Source: Achatina immaculata
Taxonomy: Eukaryota; Mollusca; Gastropoda; Stylommatophora; Achatinidae
DNA length: 64,000 nucleotides
Assembly: GCA_009760885.1 (NCBI GenBank)
Contig: CM019702.1
Span: 48,695,925-48,759,924, forward strand
Direction: 5' to 3'
Within the stretch, counting starts at the first letter, position 1. Each line of letters starts with the position of its first letter. This document shows, piece by piece, positions 44,165 through 55,920 of the stretch. The notes under the pieces are model-generated. The model did not search any database, had not been told where the DNA came from, and saw only the letters and a list, made by a program, of their open reading frames with translations. The translations under genes were made by a program, and so were the position numbers.

Positions 44165-46425
44165 CTATCATTGGTGTTATATTGCTATTTTTCGCTCAAG
44201 TTTAGATTTTCTTTCTTCTTCTTTTTTTTTTTTGGTCATTTTCTTTGTGTGACAATAAATGCGTCATATATTTTTGGTTTTTATTAATTGCTTTCGAAGT
44301 TTGAGTTAATACTTCTTTATCTGCCTCATTATTCTTTACATTTACATTAATAAAAGATAATCAATTTTCCCCCCATATTCCAGTTTAAAATTTTTAAAAA
44401 TCTATAAAGCATTAACTCTCATTTCACATGTTTTCTTGGACATTAACGTAAGGCTGGTGGGCTCGGAATGCAGGTCAATGTTTTCACGATTGCATCAGCT
44501 ACAAAAAGAGTGATTCAGAACAGTTTATGTAGGGACGTTTGTAACTGCAACAAAAGGAAATCCCTCCACGATAGGCTTAACAGTTTGGTAGAAACACACA
44601 CACACATGGTAATTCTCACTTCCCTGGACGTGATTGTGAGCATATTTTTTTTAAAGCGCAGACAAACCCGCCCGTATCGCTTTGTGTGAGTGCTCGTTCG
44701 CCCAGGATCTCCATTTTTGAGGGAGTAGACCGCTAAAGAAACCGCGCCCAGGTTTTGAAACTTTGTTTGCCAGATACAAAACAAAGTTTATTGTAAAGAT
44801 TCAGCCAAAGAGATTTGGAGAGTGTTTCTGTGCCAAACGTGGAAAAAAAGTGAGTTTTTTTTTCTTCAATAAAATTGTTGAAAAATCTGAACAATAAATA
44901 AGATAAGACGCGGTGTTCTTTTCAGTTTCTGTTATTTTAGTACAAAGTTTTGCGCTGTTCCACTTGTTTTTTTTTTTGTTTTGAAATATTCTGTAACATT
45001 TTATATTTATTTACTATACTTTACACTTCAGTGTTTTTAATAATCAAAAAAGCAATTCTTTGAATGGAAACTGGTTCTGCCTATGTTCTGTATTTTTTCC
45101 CAGTACTTTTAGTATCTAAAATCTCCAAGTTTGATTTACGTTTTGCAACATAAGTATTTGTGCCATGCCGATCTTAGAAGTTTGGCTTGACCTTTTGAAG
45201 AAATCATGGCCACTACGATGCCAGAAATAATGGCTTTCTTGTTCTTCCAAATTCTTGTGTAGTTTTTTTGTTATCATTATTCTTTCTTTCCATAATTTCT
45301 CTGTTCTCTTTATGTTATTCCAGGCATTCTTTATTTGTCCCCCCTTTTTTTTGTCTTTATTCTTCTGTACATTCACGTTTCTGTGGCGTCGTTTCCATTC
45401 TCTTTTCCTTGTTAGTGTCCATTATTTATGCGTGATGATGTTACTGGACACAAGGTTACTGGTATATGTTACACATTTTGCTGCAGACAGACAGTATAAA
45501 TCCGTTTTCACGTTAGCGTTATGGCGTGTAAATTCAATAACCGAAAGATAAATATCAATGGGAGGGGGGGTTCTTTTGTTTTAATTGAGAATATGAAATG
45601 AATTAAATGGGAACATTAACATATTAAATTTTGTTTGACCTTCATAACCAGGGTTATCGGACGTCCAGATCTGAGAGACCTGCTCAGGGTGGCCACTGTT
45701 TCTGACCCGGCTTTTGGTTCAACCACAACCAGGTAACCACACACGTCTGGACAAAAGTTTCTGTTTGCTCTCTCTCTCTCTCCCTCTCCCCCTCTCTCTC
45801 TCAGATACCCCCCCCCCCCCTCTCCAACTCACCTGGTTGCATGTCCAGGTTTTGGCAGAAGAAAATCTGGTAAGCCTATTTATAACCAAAATACAGAATC
45901 TATTTATTAAAACATGTTTTCAAAAGGAAATCCTAAAAAAAAAAAACCACAACTAGAAAACACCCTGTCTTCTGCCACTAGAGGGCGCTGTATAGTTTCA
46001 CGTGATTAGTTAGAATGAATTTGGACAGAAGAGCAATGAAAGCTTTTGCGTTTTGTACGAAGTTTTGTTTTAGTTTTTGCTTTGTTTTGTTTTGCTTTTT
46101 GGGGGGGTTCTGCAACATTTATAACAGTTCTGTGATTGTTATTTTACGGAGGAAGAGTTAAACATGACACCGGTTGAAGCAGGTGGGAGATGACATATAA
46201 AAGAGCCGATTGTTATGGGAGCAACAGAGTAAGGGTTCTGAGAACGAATGAAAGAAGCCGAAAGAGCAAAAAAAAAAAAAATCCAGAAAAGCGGTGAGTC
46301 CACCAACAGCATAATCTGATATATATTTCTTGAGAATAATTAGAATGATGAAGTTTGAAGATTCGGTACTATTCAAGCAAGTTCACCTGACCATCTTTTT
46401 CTAAATTCAAATCTCTCTCTCTCTG
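44165..46425. other. Intergenic, no gene recognised
   Basis: Contains a CT-rich run with poly-C at about 45766-45823 and several A/T/G homopolymers. A minus-strand lysine-rich frame at 45376-45116 may be LINE debris, but I cannot place it. Confidence 0.4.
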
Positions 46426-46429
46426 AACC

Positions 46430-46590
46430 TTAAGTGCCCAGGGCACATGGGGCTTCCGCAAGGGTTTTCCACAAATGCCTGTCCTTTGCCTTTTTTTCTG
46501 CTCTTGCCCAGGTGAGCCCTCTATTGCTTAACATCCTTTCTGTTGTTCTTCTCCATGTCTCTTTTCGTTTACTCTTACTTCTGTTCCCCT
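46430..46590 (-). mobile_element. LINE C-terminal fragment, minus strand
   Basis: The minus strand reads across frames WTPQGNRSKSKRKETWRR, then AEKKAKDRHLWKTLAEAPCA, ending near a (GA)n run at 46410-46423. Same tail type as 47740-47960. Confidence 0.65.
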
Positions 46591-46599
46591 GTGGTGTCC

Positions 46600-47560
46600 A
46601 AATTCAAATAAGGGACACTAAATCCCGGGGGTGTGGGGGTGGGGGTGCTGGTGCTTGGAGGAAGCAACACAAAATTTCTTTATAAAATTTCTTTCATTTC
46701 TGAATATGCGGTGATCAAAAGTATAACAATATGGGACACGTGCCTTAAAATAGGGGGGCATTTAGACGACCCGAGCGAAGTGATACTATTCTTTGGACGA
46801 ATCCTTTAAAAATACGGGACTGTCACGAATAAGAAGGGACAGCTGGTAACTATCGCTGAAAGAAGTTCCTAATATTGTCTCACCAAAGGCTTTGTTTTTA
46901 CTGTACATACGAAGACTCTTACTGCGATACTCCCAGTAAGTATATGGCTATACATGGACCAGAATAACCGAAGATACTAGTATATATTAGCATATTGTGA
47001 TTCAACGTTTAGAAAACAAAGGATTTAATTATCCGAATTTTAGAAGAATAAATACATTTTTAAAAAACCGCAGCATATAGCAGTCTCAGCCTACAGAATA
47101 ACGTGGTTCATTTTACACAGAAAGTAGCTGTTTGAGTCCATTTCTATCAAACTCTCATTTAAAAAAATGAATAAATTTCCTGCTTTCGTAAAATGGTTAA
47201 CTTTTCACGTCTTGTCTGTTCACTTTTTATGGACGTTTCCTCTTCTTCGTCGTTCGCTCAGGCATCGATGGCAATCTCTTCCACCAAAGTTCATCTCCGG
47301 TTTTCACCATCGCCATTTAGCTTCTCACGTAGAGGGCGTTTATGTGTGGCCAGATTTCTTAACTGGGTGGGTTGAATAGCCGTCCACTCATTCAGAAATA
47401 GCTATCTTCTATTTTAAGGATTTTTTTTAACAACACAGTCATATGAAAATAGACCAAGTTTAGGGCAACGCCTTAGTTAACAGCTGATGGAACAAAAACT
47501 GTTTAAAAAAAAAGAAGCAAACTCGATGCTCCAATGAGGAAGTTACATATTCATATTCAG
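46600..47560. other. Intergenic, no gene recognised
   Basis: No repeat family or coding signal that I can support. Confidence 0.4.
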
Positions 47561-47566
47561 TAATAT

Positions 47567-47702
47567 ATGTGTGTCTGTGAGTATGTGTGTGTGTATGTAT
47601 GTTTGTCCGTATGTATGTGTACACGGATACAGTGGTTGAAGTCATATAACAAAGAAAGTTTTCATTCTGTTGATCTGTGCAAACGTTGGAACCTGCTATG
47701 TT

Positions 47703-47739
<37 letters not shown>

Positions 47740-47741
47740 CT
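47567..47741 (+). repeat. Simple repeats: (TG)n-like and (GACA)n
   Basis: TATGTGTGTGTGTATGTATG around 47580-47620 and about nine GACA units at 47704-47741, the latter ending exactly where the next LINE fragment begins. Confidence 0.85.
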
Positions 47742-47960
47742 TTTCTTCCTATTTTGACCAGGTGAACCCTTTAATTGTTCAGCATTCGTTCTCTTGCTCT
47801 TCTCCATGTCTCTTTTGGTCTACCCTTACTCCTCTTCCCCTGTGGTGTCCATCTTAGTGCTATTTTTGGTAGCGAGTCGTCAGTCATCCAGAGCACATGT
47901 CCCAACCATCGCCAGCGTCTTTCCTCAGTAAACTCTGTGGACTGTACTAACAGTTTTCTT
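47742..47960 (-). mobile_element. LINE C-terminal fragment, minus strand
   Basis: The minus strand carries, with frameshifts, RRWRWLGHVLWMTDDSLPK then IALRWTPQGKRSKGRPKETW and a RARERMLNN-like end. CR1/L2-like tail, related to 46430-46590 and 25100-25285. Confidence 0.72.
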
Positions 47961-48054
47961 TAAAGCCAATGAAATTTCGCACAGTGAAAATTTTAAGCTT
48001 GTACTTACAGTTCTTTAGTTTCTTTAGTTGTTGTACAATTTAAAAAAATAGTAA

Positions 48055-48447
48055 AAAAATTAGACTCTTTTGAAAACAAATGCCTAATGAAAATACTCGG
48101 TATCAAGTGGAACGAATTCAAGAACAATGCAGGGATAAGACAGATGACTGAACAACAACCAGTCTTATGGGTGATCAGGAAAAGTAGATGGACATATGTT
48201 GGTCACTTGATGAGAAGAAATGATCAGAGAATCCCAAAACAAGCTGTCAAGTGGAACACAACAGGCAGAAGAAAAAGAGGCAGACCGCGTGAAACTCTGA
48301 AGAGGACATTGTTAAGAGAGGCCAAATCAACAGGCATAAAATCCTTTGATGAGGTTGAAAGACTCGCCGAAGACAGGAAAAATTGGCGAACTACTTTTGC
48401 GAGCCCTATGTGACGTTTAACGGCACGGGAATGATATAACATATAAG
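48055..48447 (+). mobile_element. Heptamer-tailed LINE, 3' end (copy 5)
   Basis: Best open copy of the family's end: MKILGIKWNEFKNNAGIRQM, TYVGHLMRRNDQRIPKQAVK, WNTTGRRKRGRPRETLKRTL, EVERLAEDRKNWRTT, then one frameshift before the stop. Tail GATATAACATATAAG. Confidence 0.88.
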
Positions 48448-48904
48448 ACTTACAGTTCTTGAAATTGTTTATTTCTTTATTGCTTTGCATAATAATATAT
48501 GTTTTAAAAAACGGCAGCTGTTTTAACATGTCCGTGTTCTGTACTAATTATCTTGTTGTTTTGGAACCGACTCTTTTGTCTTTCACCTTAGCAGATCTGC
48601 AGTTCTTAGAACTTGTTATTAGAGAACCTGATAATCTGAGGGCAAGGGCTCTTATGACTGAAAAAAATGTTATCGATATAATGAAAATTTGATAAGGTAG
48701 ATCTGATTGGAACTGGGACGAGTGTGTCGAATATTTGATTTAGTTGGTTTATTATTTAGTTATATATTAATTTGTTTGCTTGTTATGCTCAGTAATAAAT
48801 GCTGAATGACTGTGACTGAGTGAAAGCTCTATAATGTGGGGCAGAATGTTAGGTCTACGTGCCAAATTCTTAGCTTTTTGTAAATAAAAATTTGTTGGTT
48901 CGTT

Positions 48905-49185
48905 ATTTCTATTTATTTGTCTGTCTGTCTTTCTGTCTGGTCTATATGTCTGTCTCTTACACCTTCTCTCTCTGTCTGTCTATATGTCTGTCTCTTACGC
49001 CCTCTCTCTCTATCTATATGTCTGTCTCTTACACTCTTTCTCTCTCTCCTTCCCTCTCTATTCCTCTCTTTCTCTCTCTGTCTATATTGTCTGTCCATTA
49101 CATCCTCTGTCTACATTGTTTGTCTCTTACACCCTCTGTCTCTCTCCCTCTCCCTCTCTCTGTCTATATTGTCTGTCTCTTACTC

Positions 49186-49223
<38 letters not shown>

Positions 49224-49230
49224 CTGGATT
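48905..49230 (+). repeat. Pyrimidine-rich minisatellite (TCTG/TCTC)
   Basis: Repeats of CTATATGTCTGTCTCTTACA with (CT)n spacers of different length, ending in pure (CT)n at 49185-49222. The long frames here are low complexity. Confidence 0.85.
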
Positions 49231-49374
49231 TCACTTACTCACTGAGACACAGCCAGAGTAAATCCTCAAACCTATAAAAGGTGAACTTAAATTCCTCCTA
49301 CATATAATGTCTGTTTTGTTGCGTACAGAAAACCATGTGTGAAATTTTATTAGGTAAAATTATCTGTTTAATTC

Positions 49375-49690
49375 AGCATCATAGTGTGCCATCTTCAGAA
49401 CGAAGTTTGCCGATAATGAATCTCCAGTTTCCTCGATCCTTCGCCTTGATGATGCACTTATCCTGGTCATTCTCAGCTACTGTCCGTTCTCGTATGTTAT
49501 CTTCCCACCTACATCTCTGTTTACCTCTTGCTCTTTTCCCTGCCACCTCTCCTTCTAATATGGTCTTCATTATGTTGTTGCGTCTTTTGACATGACCAAA
49601 GTTGTGTTTCATGATCCTTATTTTTTTTAGAAGTTCACATTGAACTTGAAGCCGTTCTAAAACTTGTGCATTTTTTCTTATCACACTTCG
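49375..49690 (-). mobile_element. LINE C-terminal fragment, minus strand
   Basis: The minus strand is open for 101 codons: NFGHVKRRNNIMKTILEGEV, GKRARGKQRCRWEDNIRERT, then NWRFIIGKLRSEDGTL. This is the GHVxRR...LEGxVxGKRxRGRxRxxWxDN tail of RTE-like elements; a different family from the heptamer-tailed one. Confidence 0.82.
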
Positions 49691-49841
49691 TGTTATATGA
49701 CTTTTTTATCTGTAGAACCACATTTCTGCTGCATTATTCTGTTACCATTTACCTTTCTCTTAAATACTAATTTATTGTTCGACCTGAAACTTTTGCAAAT
49801 GATCGAATTCATATTCTGTAAGTTGAAACGTTTTTTTTTTA

Positions 49842-49975
49842 GGCCAAATTAACAGGCATAAAATCCTTTGATGAGGTTGAAAGACTCGCCGAAGACAGGA
49901 AAAATTGGCGAACTACTTTGCGAGCCCTATGTGACGTTTAACGGCTCGGGAAAGATATAAGATATAAGATATAAG
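49842..49975 (+). mobile_element. Heptamer-tailed LINE, ~135-bp 5'-truncated insertion with target duplication
   Basis: Only the last codons (AKLTGIKSFDEVERLAEDRK to RALCDV) plus tail GATATAAGATATAAGATATA. Perfect 12-bp duplication AAGTTGAAACGT at 49820-49831 and 49976-49987. Nine T lie between the left duplication and the element, perhaps extra bases added at the 5' junction. Confidence 0.92.
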
Positions 49976-49989
49976 AAGTTGAAACGTGC

Positions 49990-50735
49990 CTCGCCCTTCC
50001 TTCCTGCTAACCTGTAATCACGAAGCGCGCTATTGTCTGTTCTTTGTGTCTGCTAATAGATAAAACGCCTAACAGACTGTTATTTTAACGACTTATCTTT
50101 CCCGCCAATTTGTAGAAAATGAGCGAATAGATCTTTTGTTTGTAGATGAAGCAGACGCTTGACTGATAGGTATGTAAACACACTGAAATATGTAGAGTTT
50201 CACCCAAAAATGAAGGGATTTTTACTTTCACAGAAGGTGAATATAATTTTTGTATTATAATGATTTTTAGTGCTCTTTAAGAACCTTCTGGTGATAATCC
50301 ATTTCTGTACGGTAAATGAAGGAGAAGAATGCGAGAACTACTTCACTTCGAACCATTTTTCGACAAAAGGGAATGAACGAATGTTTCCTGTTAAGATGGT
50401 TGGACATGATAAGGATTATGCATAGTTGAAAAAGACAGGTAGAATCTACAAAGTTTCATATTCGAATGCTGCCAAAGTCCCTACTGTTAAATTCAACATT
50501 TGGTTCCGATGGTTAAAAAAAATTGCAAAATATATACAATACATGTTTGGATAATACTAAAGTGTTAAATAGCACCGACTTAAAAAAAATAAACCAGCAT
50601 CCATAAGCGGTTGATTATGAGCAGATTACAGAGTTAGTTCCAGCGGTTTCCGCTACTTTTTACCACTTAAAATACAGAAGGAACACTGGCAGGTACGCGT
50701 TTGAGAAGGATAAAGAAGTAGATAAAAGTGTGAAA
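49990..50735. other. Intergenic, no gene recognised
   Basis: Nothing recognised in either strand. Confidence 0.4.
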
Positions 50736-50741
50736 TAGCGA

Positions 50742-50838
50742 GGCGCGTTAGCGCAGTGGATTAGACACTCGCTTCCCGGCCAGGCCACCCAGTTTCAATT
50801 TCCACTCACTGCTATGGGGGGGGGGGGGGGGGGGGGGA
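50742..50838 (+). repeat. tRNA-derived SINE head followed by a 23-base G run
   Basis: GCGCGTTAGCGCAGTGGATT has a near-perfect A box (TAGCGCAGTGG), with a decayed B box AGTTTCAATTTCC about 40 bases on. Directly after it lies an uninterrupted run of G at 50816-50838. Confidence 0.65.
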
Positions 50839-50869
50839 TCAGACTGTGGCTCGCAAAAAACTCCCGGGG

Positions 50870-51125
50870 TTCACTCATCATCATCATACCATCATCATCA
50901 TCATTATCGCCTTTCACTCCCTTGAGAACATAGGCCACGGATAAAGGCTTTCCAGTCTTCCCTGTTCTTGAAATTATTCTCTGCTTCCTTCCACGTGTAT
51001 CCCTTGTCTCTGAGCACTGTCATAATTTCTCTTCTCCAAGTAGGTCTAGGTCTTCCTCGTTTTCTATTTCCTTGATGACTCCATGTCAGTGCCTGTCTTG
51101 CTATGCGGTGTCGAGTTTCCGCGGT
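50870..51125 (-). mobile_element. (GAT)n-tailed LINE 3' end, minus strand (copy 2)
   Basis: About 90% like 40650-40905 over TTTCACTCCCTTGAGA, CATAGGCCACGGATAAAGGC and CCATGTCAGTGCCTGTCTTG. (ATC)n at 50876-50912 is the tail. Confidence 0.85.
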
Positions 51126-51129
51126 GTGT

Positions 51130-52010
51130 GGTGTTCACCCAGCCTCGAGAAAAAAAATGAGAACCGGGGTAAGCGCTCTGGGAAGGAAGATGAATGACGT
51201 CGCTAGCTACGGAGTTAGTGCTGATGGCGACACTAGTCGACATTTCCTGGTCCGCTGCTGACTAGGTAGTAGATCGCTCGAGGGTTCGTAACTCACACCT
51301 TTACCTTTTCGTGTGAAACGCAAGTGAAATGAAAGGGCATAGCCTGTGTAATTATAAACTATTATCTCCACACGATAAACATTACCTTATCTTTTGTAAA
51401 TGTTCACAAATATTGAATAAAACACTTGAGCTGTTCTGTTATTCGGGTTAAAACACAATCTGCCAGATTTAATTTCATAAGATGAACTGATGTTGATGTT
51501 AATATAAAGTTTTGTGTATATATTTTCAGCATCCATATAAATTTCAGTATACATTGCTTTAAGGAGCTTTTTTCTTTTAAAATGGCTATGCTTTTGCTTG
51601 GGGGGGGGGGGAACGGACGGACGGGAGGAAACTTCGAAGTTAGGAAACAACATAAACCTAATCGTACCAGTTATTCTAGACAAGGGAGAGAACAACGTTT
51701 GTTTACGTACTCCAGGGGAAAAAAATTGTTTATTCTGAAAACTTCTTTCTTCTGTCGATTGTGGTCAGATCAGACAGTTTGTTTAAGAAAGCTCTGTTCT
51801 CATTTACTTCTCATTAGTGAAATTGTTTGCTGAAAGCAATTTTTGCATGTTATATTTGCATTTGGAGTTAGTTATTCATTTTAACGGGCATCCTCTTGCT
51901 TCATATTTGATTATCTTAAACCGTTAAATCGTTTAATTTTATGGCATTCCTGTAGCTGCATCCACTTAATTTTCCCAGCCACGTGTGCAACACGACCTGT
52001 TTCTGATTCT
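51130..52010. other. Intergenic, no gene recognised
   Basis: A G run at about 51600-51611; otherwise unassigned sequence up to the tandem duplication. Confidence 0.4.
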
Positions 52011-52028
52011 TTCCATGTTTGTTGTTGT

Positions 52029-53121
52029 TGTAAAATATTGGTTCTCTCAGTTCTTTTATTGCTTTTATTACTTTAAACTTCACTCTAACTTCTCTACTTC
52101 TTTCGTCTTTTATCTTTATCGTCGTCAGTGAAGATTTCCTCGGGTGCTCATGGCTTAAATCCCTAGCCTTATTCTACTGAGTTTAGTGCCCAATGAAGTA
52201 CAGCTGTGCCTGGAACCCTCTCAATAGCGGCAACGCTCCTGACGATCCACTACCCAGGCTCTTTTCCCCTCCCAGTTCATGTCTAGCTAAGCTCCCCTAC
52301 CTAGCTTTTAGTTGGTTGGAAAAATAAGTTATCATCTCACGCGCCTCTTGCTCCATCAACAATAAATAACTACTCAAAAAAGCATATATTAATCAAGGCA
52401 AAATAAGGTTAGGTTTATTTACAACCCTAGACTCCACACACGACATGTATCTCCACAGCATGAACATCACGCACAGAGAATATTGAGCATGCCATGAACA
52501 TCAGCATGAACACAACAAAGGCGGCACTCCAAGTGACGGTATTAACTATTCAAGTCTTTACAGAACTGTTTTCTTCAGCAGCTCTTGTAATACATATTCC
52601 TTATTAATCAAGAGCTGGCTACATTCCCTTAACACAAGATAGGAGCTACTTCCCAACTTACATATAACACATATACGCAGAAACTCTGCATGCGTTCAAC
52701 ATTTAACACATGGAGTGCAAATATGAATGATTCAATGAGACATTAGTTACCAAATGAGACTCAATGGTGATAATGAAAGATAAACATAACATATCATTAT
52801 AATTCCAAGTGCAGTCGACACTGATCAACATAAATACGTGCGCAACACACGAAACACATAGGACAACATTTCAATGTCTATAATCAAAATTTATGAATGC
52901 ATATTAACGAAAAGTATCATTGATGAAAATTATACATTTCAAATCTTATCTTACTGAACAAATCAATGTAACACTTAACACTGAACACTTTTCACGATAC
53001 GTACTTACACAAAACTCCAACTCCGACATACTAAACTTACATATATCAACGTTATCAACATGGGCCGGCCTGGAAACAGCACCTGGTTTCACAGCTTTGA
53101 CAGTCCGTCCATTTATCCAAC

Positions 53122-53163
<42 letters not shown>

Positions 53164-53387
53164 CGATACTGCATCAGACACATCAGGTATACAACGGCAA
53201 ACAGCTCCCCCAGATAACGCGCTGCCCCGCCAAGAGGCCCCGAACGAACTAAACTACTTCAACACATTACGCTCTCCACCTGACCATCACATCACATGAC
53301 CAGGTAGCCCAGAAAACCACGAGGTAGGTCAACCCTTGACCCTTCGAAACGGCCGATTTCGAAAGATCAAGCCCAGCCCATCTCACA
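52029..53387 (-). mobile_element. Repeat X in unit 1
   Basis: 1.36 kb, TGTAAAATATTGG... to ...CATCTCACA on the + strand. Its outer parts match 29398-29721 and 31226-31638 in inverse orientation. Contains an (AT)n run at about 53128-53162. No RT, integrase or other protein signature inside; TG...CA ends suggest an LTR-like element, unproven. Confidence 0.65.
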
Positions 53388-53424
53388 TTATCTTCTCAGT
53401 CCTCTGTGTCCAGAATATACTTCA

Positions 53425-53580
53425 CAATGTTGTATGTCCATGATAAATTTTTATTGTTGTATATCTAGCTTTCAGTGTTGTATATTCACAATCAGTTTTA
53501 AACGTTGTGTATTTACGATCAGTTTTCACTGTTGTATGTTCACGATTAGTTTTCGTTGTATGTCCGCTGTCAATTTTCAA
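53425..53580 (+). repeat. Short minisatellite (unit ~33 bp) next to X in unit 1
   Basis: Variants of TTGTATGTCCATGATCAGTT plus TTCATTG. A matching unit (TGTATGTCCATAATCAATTT) lies right of unit 2 at 59825-59850, so the duplicated block sits inside this minisatellite. Confidence 0.75.
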
Positions 53581-54663
53581 TGGCAACAACAAAGCTGCAG
53601 GTGAAGATGAAATAACACACGAAATGTTGAAAGCTATCATCAGTGACAACATGAAACAAGTATAGATACTTTTAATAAAATTTGGAAAGAAGAAATGGTT
53701 CCTTCTAAATGGATAAAGGAATCATTGTTAAAATACCAGCAGAAAAAAGACAGTCTTAGCGACTGCAGTAATTGGAAAGGAGTAACCTTACCATGTGTCA
53801 AAAGTATTTTGTAAAGTTATTCTGAACAGAATTCAAGATATAGTGGATGCTGCAATGAGAGAAGAACAAGCAGGATTTCGGAAAGGGAGAAACTGTCTTG
53901 ACTAGATCTTTTCTCTAAGAATAATACTTGAACATATTGAAATGCAAAAGCCATTAATCCTGAACTTCATAGACTTTAAAAAGGCATTTGATAGCATACA
54001 CAGAGAATTTTAAGAATATATAGAATACCATCTAAAATTGTCAACATCATTAAGGATCTCCTCAAAGGATATGTTTGTGCAGTCAACACAGAAGAAAGAA
54101 TGAGCGAATGGTTCCAGATTGAAATAGGCATGTATACTATCTCCTTTGCTTTTTGGAATTGCCACAGACTTCATAATGAAAAAATGCTGCACATGTACAC
54201 CGGTTTTGATTGGGTACATGGGACCCAAATAGAAGATCTTGATTTTGCAGATGACATAACTCTTATCAGTGACAATGTGAATTCGATGCAAGAAAAAACA
54301 GATACCCTGTCTTCACTGGCTACCAGAATAGAACTTGAAATTAACAGGGAAAAAACAAAAATAATGAAACTTCTCATTAATCAAAAAGGAGAAATATACG
54401 TAGAAGAAACAGTTGTTGAAGAAGTAATCGGCAGCTACATAGATCACGATGGTGACACCAAAAAGGAAGTTAGAATTAGAATTGCAAAAGCAACATCGAC
54501 CTTCAGGAATATGGCATTCAAAAGTTATAAGCACAAAAACCAAGTTAAGATTACTCAATTCAAATGTAATATCCACCCTCATTTTTGACATGTGAAAGCT
54601 GGAAAACAACTAAAGAAACAGAGAAGAAATTAGACTCTTTTGAAAACAAATTTGTTTGTCTGC
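53580..54663 (+). mobile_element. Heptamer-tailed LINE body, 5' segment (unit 1)
   Basis: Order of RT motifs with frameshifts and stops: NNKAAGEDEITHEML, LNRIQDIVDAAM and EEQAGFRKGRNCLD, then FIDFKKAFDSIHRE, then (motif GMKQGCILSPLLF broken here by an 11-bp deletion near 54130), then LDFADDITLISDN with the catalytic FADD kept. Then LEINREKTKIMKL and VEEVIGSYIDHDGDTKKE. It continues after the nested insertion at 55532. Confidence 0.85.
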
Positions 54664-54677
54664 GTACTCGGCATAAA

Positions 54678-54802
54678 CAATCAAGTGCTAAGCCGCGTGG
54701 CGTAGACGATCATTTCTCTCCACAATTCCCTGTCTTCAGACTTGATTATGAGATCCGCCGGTGACTTTCTTCCTAGCCACACTGACAGCCTTTCCAATAA
54801 CT

Positions 54803-54844
<42 letters not shown>

Positions 54845-55517
54845 TCTCTCTCTCTCTGTATCTTCCTCTGCCTCTTCTTCCCTCAATTTTTCCAGTTGCC
54901 ACAATGTGTTCCAATTTTCCTCTTCTCAGAAAATATCCTACAAATCTCGCTTATCTGCCTCTGATCTTTGTTGTAATTTGCCTTTTAACTCCAGCCTCTC
55001 TTAAGACTTCTTCGTTGGTTGTCTTAGCCGTCCATGGTACCTTCAACATCCTTCTTATGAACCACATTTCCATGGCCTCCATTTCTCGTTGTACTCTCTT
55101 AGTCATGGACCATGCTTCACATTCATAAAACAAAATTGGCTCCATGTAACATTTAATTACTCGGAATCTTGTTTCCATTGATATGGATCTGTTGCACAAG
55201 ATGTTTCTCATTTTCTGGAATGCTGACTTGGTCTGAGCACGTCTGCTTTTTATTTCGTTGTGACATTTCCAATCAGCTGTTATAATCGTTCCTAAGTACT
55301 TGAATCTATCAATTTCTTTCAGATTTGTGCCACCGATGGCAATGCTACATTTTGGTGGTATTCTTTTCTTTGAGATGACTATCATTTCAGTCTTCTTTTT
55401 ATTCAGTCTGAGACCTTTACTTTTACTTTCACGAGCCATGATGTCCAGAAGAGCCTGTAGCGCCCCATTCACCATTAGCAATCAGAACTGTGTTGTCTGC
55501 ATATCTTAAGTTGTTAA
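54678..55517 (-). mobile_element. Second LINE nested in the first (unit 1), 14-bp target duplication
   Basis: Flanked by GTACTCGGCATAAA at 54664-54677 and 55518-55531. The minus strand encodes LRYADNTVLIANGE (5'-truncated within the RT YADD motif), then SKGLRLNKKKTEMIVISKKR, EIDRFKYLGTIITADWKCHN, then WFIRRMLKVPWTAKTTNEEV. A 176-codon frame (55481-54951) is intact. On the + strand, near its 3' end, it holds (CT)n(AC)n(TC)n at 54806-54858. Confidence 0.88.
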
Positions 55518-55531
55518 GTACTCGGCATAAA

Positions 55532-55890
55532 GTGGAACGAATTCAAGAACGACACAGAGATAAGGCAGATGAGCGAACAGCAACCAGTCTCATGGGTGAT
55601 CAGGAAAAGGAGATGGGCATATGTGATCACGTGATGAGAAGAAACAGTCAGAGAATCCCAAAACAAGCTATCAAGCGGAACACAACAGGCCTAAGAAAAG
55701 CCACGTGAAACTCTAAAGAGGACATTTGTTAAGAGAAGCCAAATTAGTAGGCATAAAATCCCTTGATGAGGTTCAAAAGCTCGCCGAGGACAAGAAAACT
55801 TGGCGAACTACCATGCGAGCCCTATGTGACTTTTAACTGCACGGGAATGATGTAAGATGTAAGATGTCAACAGTGTCGAAGAGTAAGATG
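55532..55890 (+). mobile_element. Heptamer-tailed LINE, 3' end (unit 1)
   Basis: Resumes at GTGGAACGAATTC: WNEFKND, MRRNSQRIPKQAIKRNTTG, then PRETLKRT, REAKLVGIKSLDEVQKLAED and RALCDF. Tail GATGTAAGATGTAAGATG at about 55848-55867. Confidence 0.88.
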
Positions 55891-55920
55891 TCAACGATCG
55901 ATTTTAATGTTTGTTGTTGT

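Larger units (their letters stand above)
52015..55906 (+). repeat. 3.9 kb tandem duplication, unit 1
   Basis: Starts ATGTTTGTTGTTG and ends CGATCGATTTTA. Colinear and near identical with 55907-59819 (offset 3892 at the start, 3913 at the end). Differences seen: AT and CT/CA microsatellite lengths, scattered substitutions, and an 11-bp deletion at about 54130 in this unit. Confidence 0.95.

Noticed and set aside
47704..47741. (GACA)n as a functional site
   Set aside because: Ordinary microsatellite at the edge of a LINE fragment.
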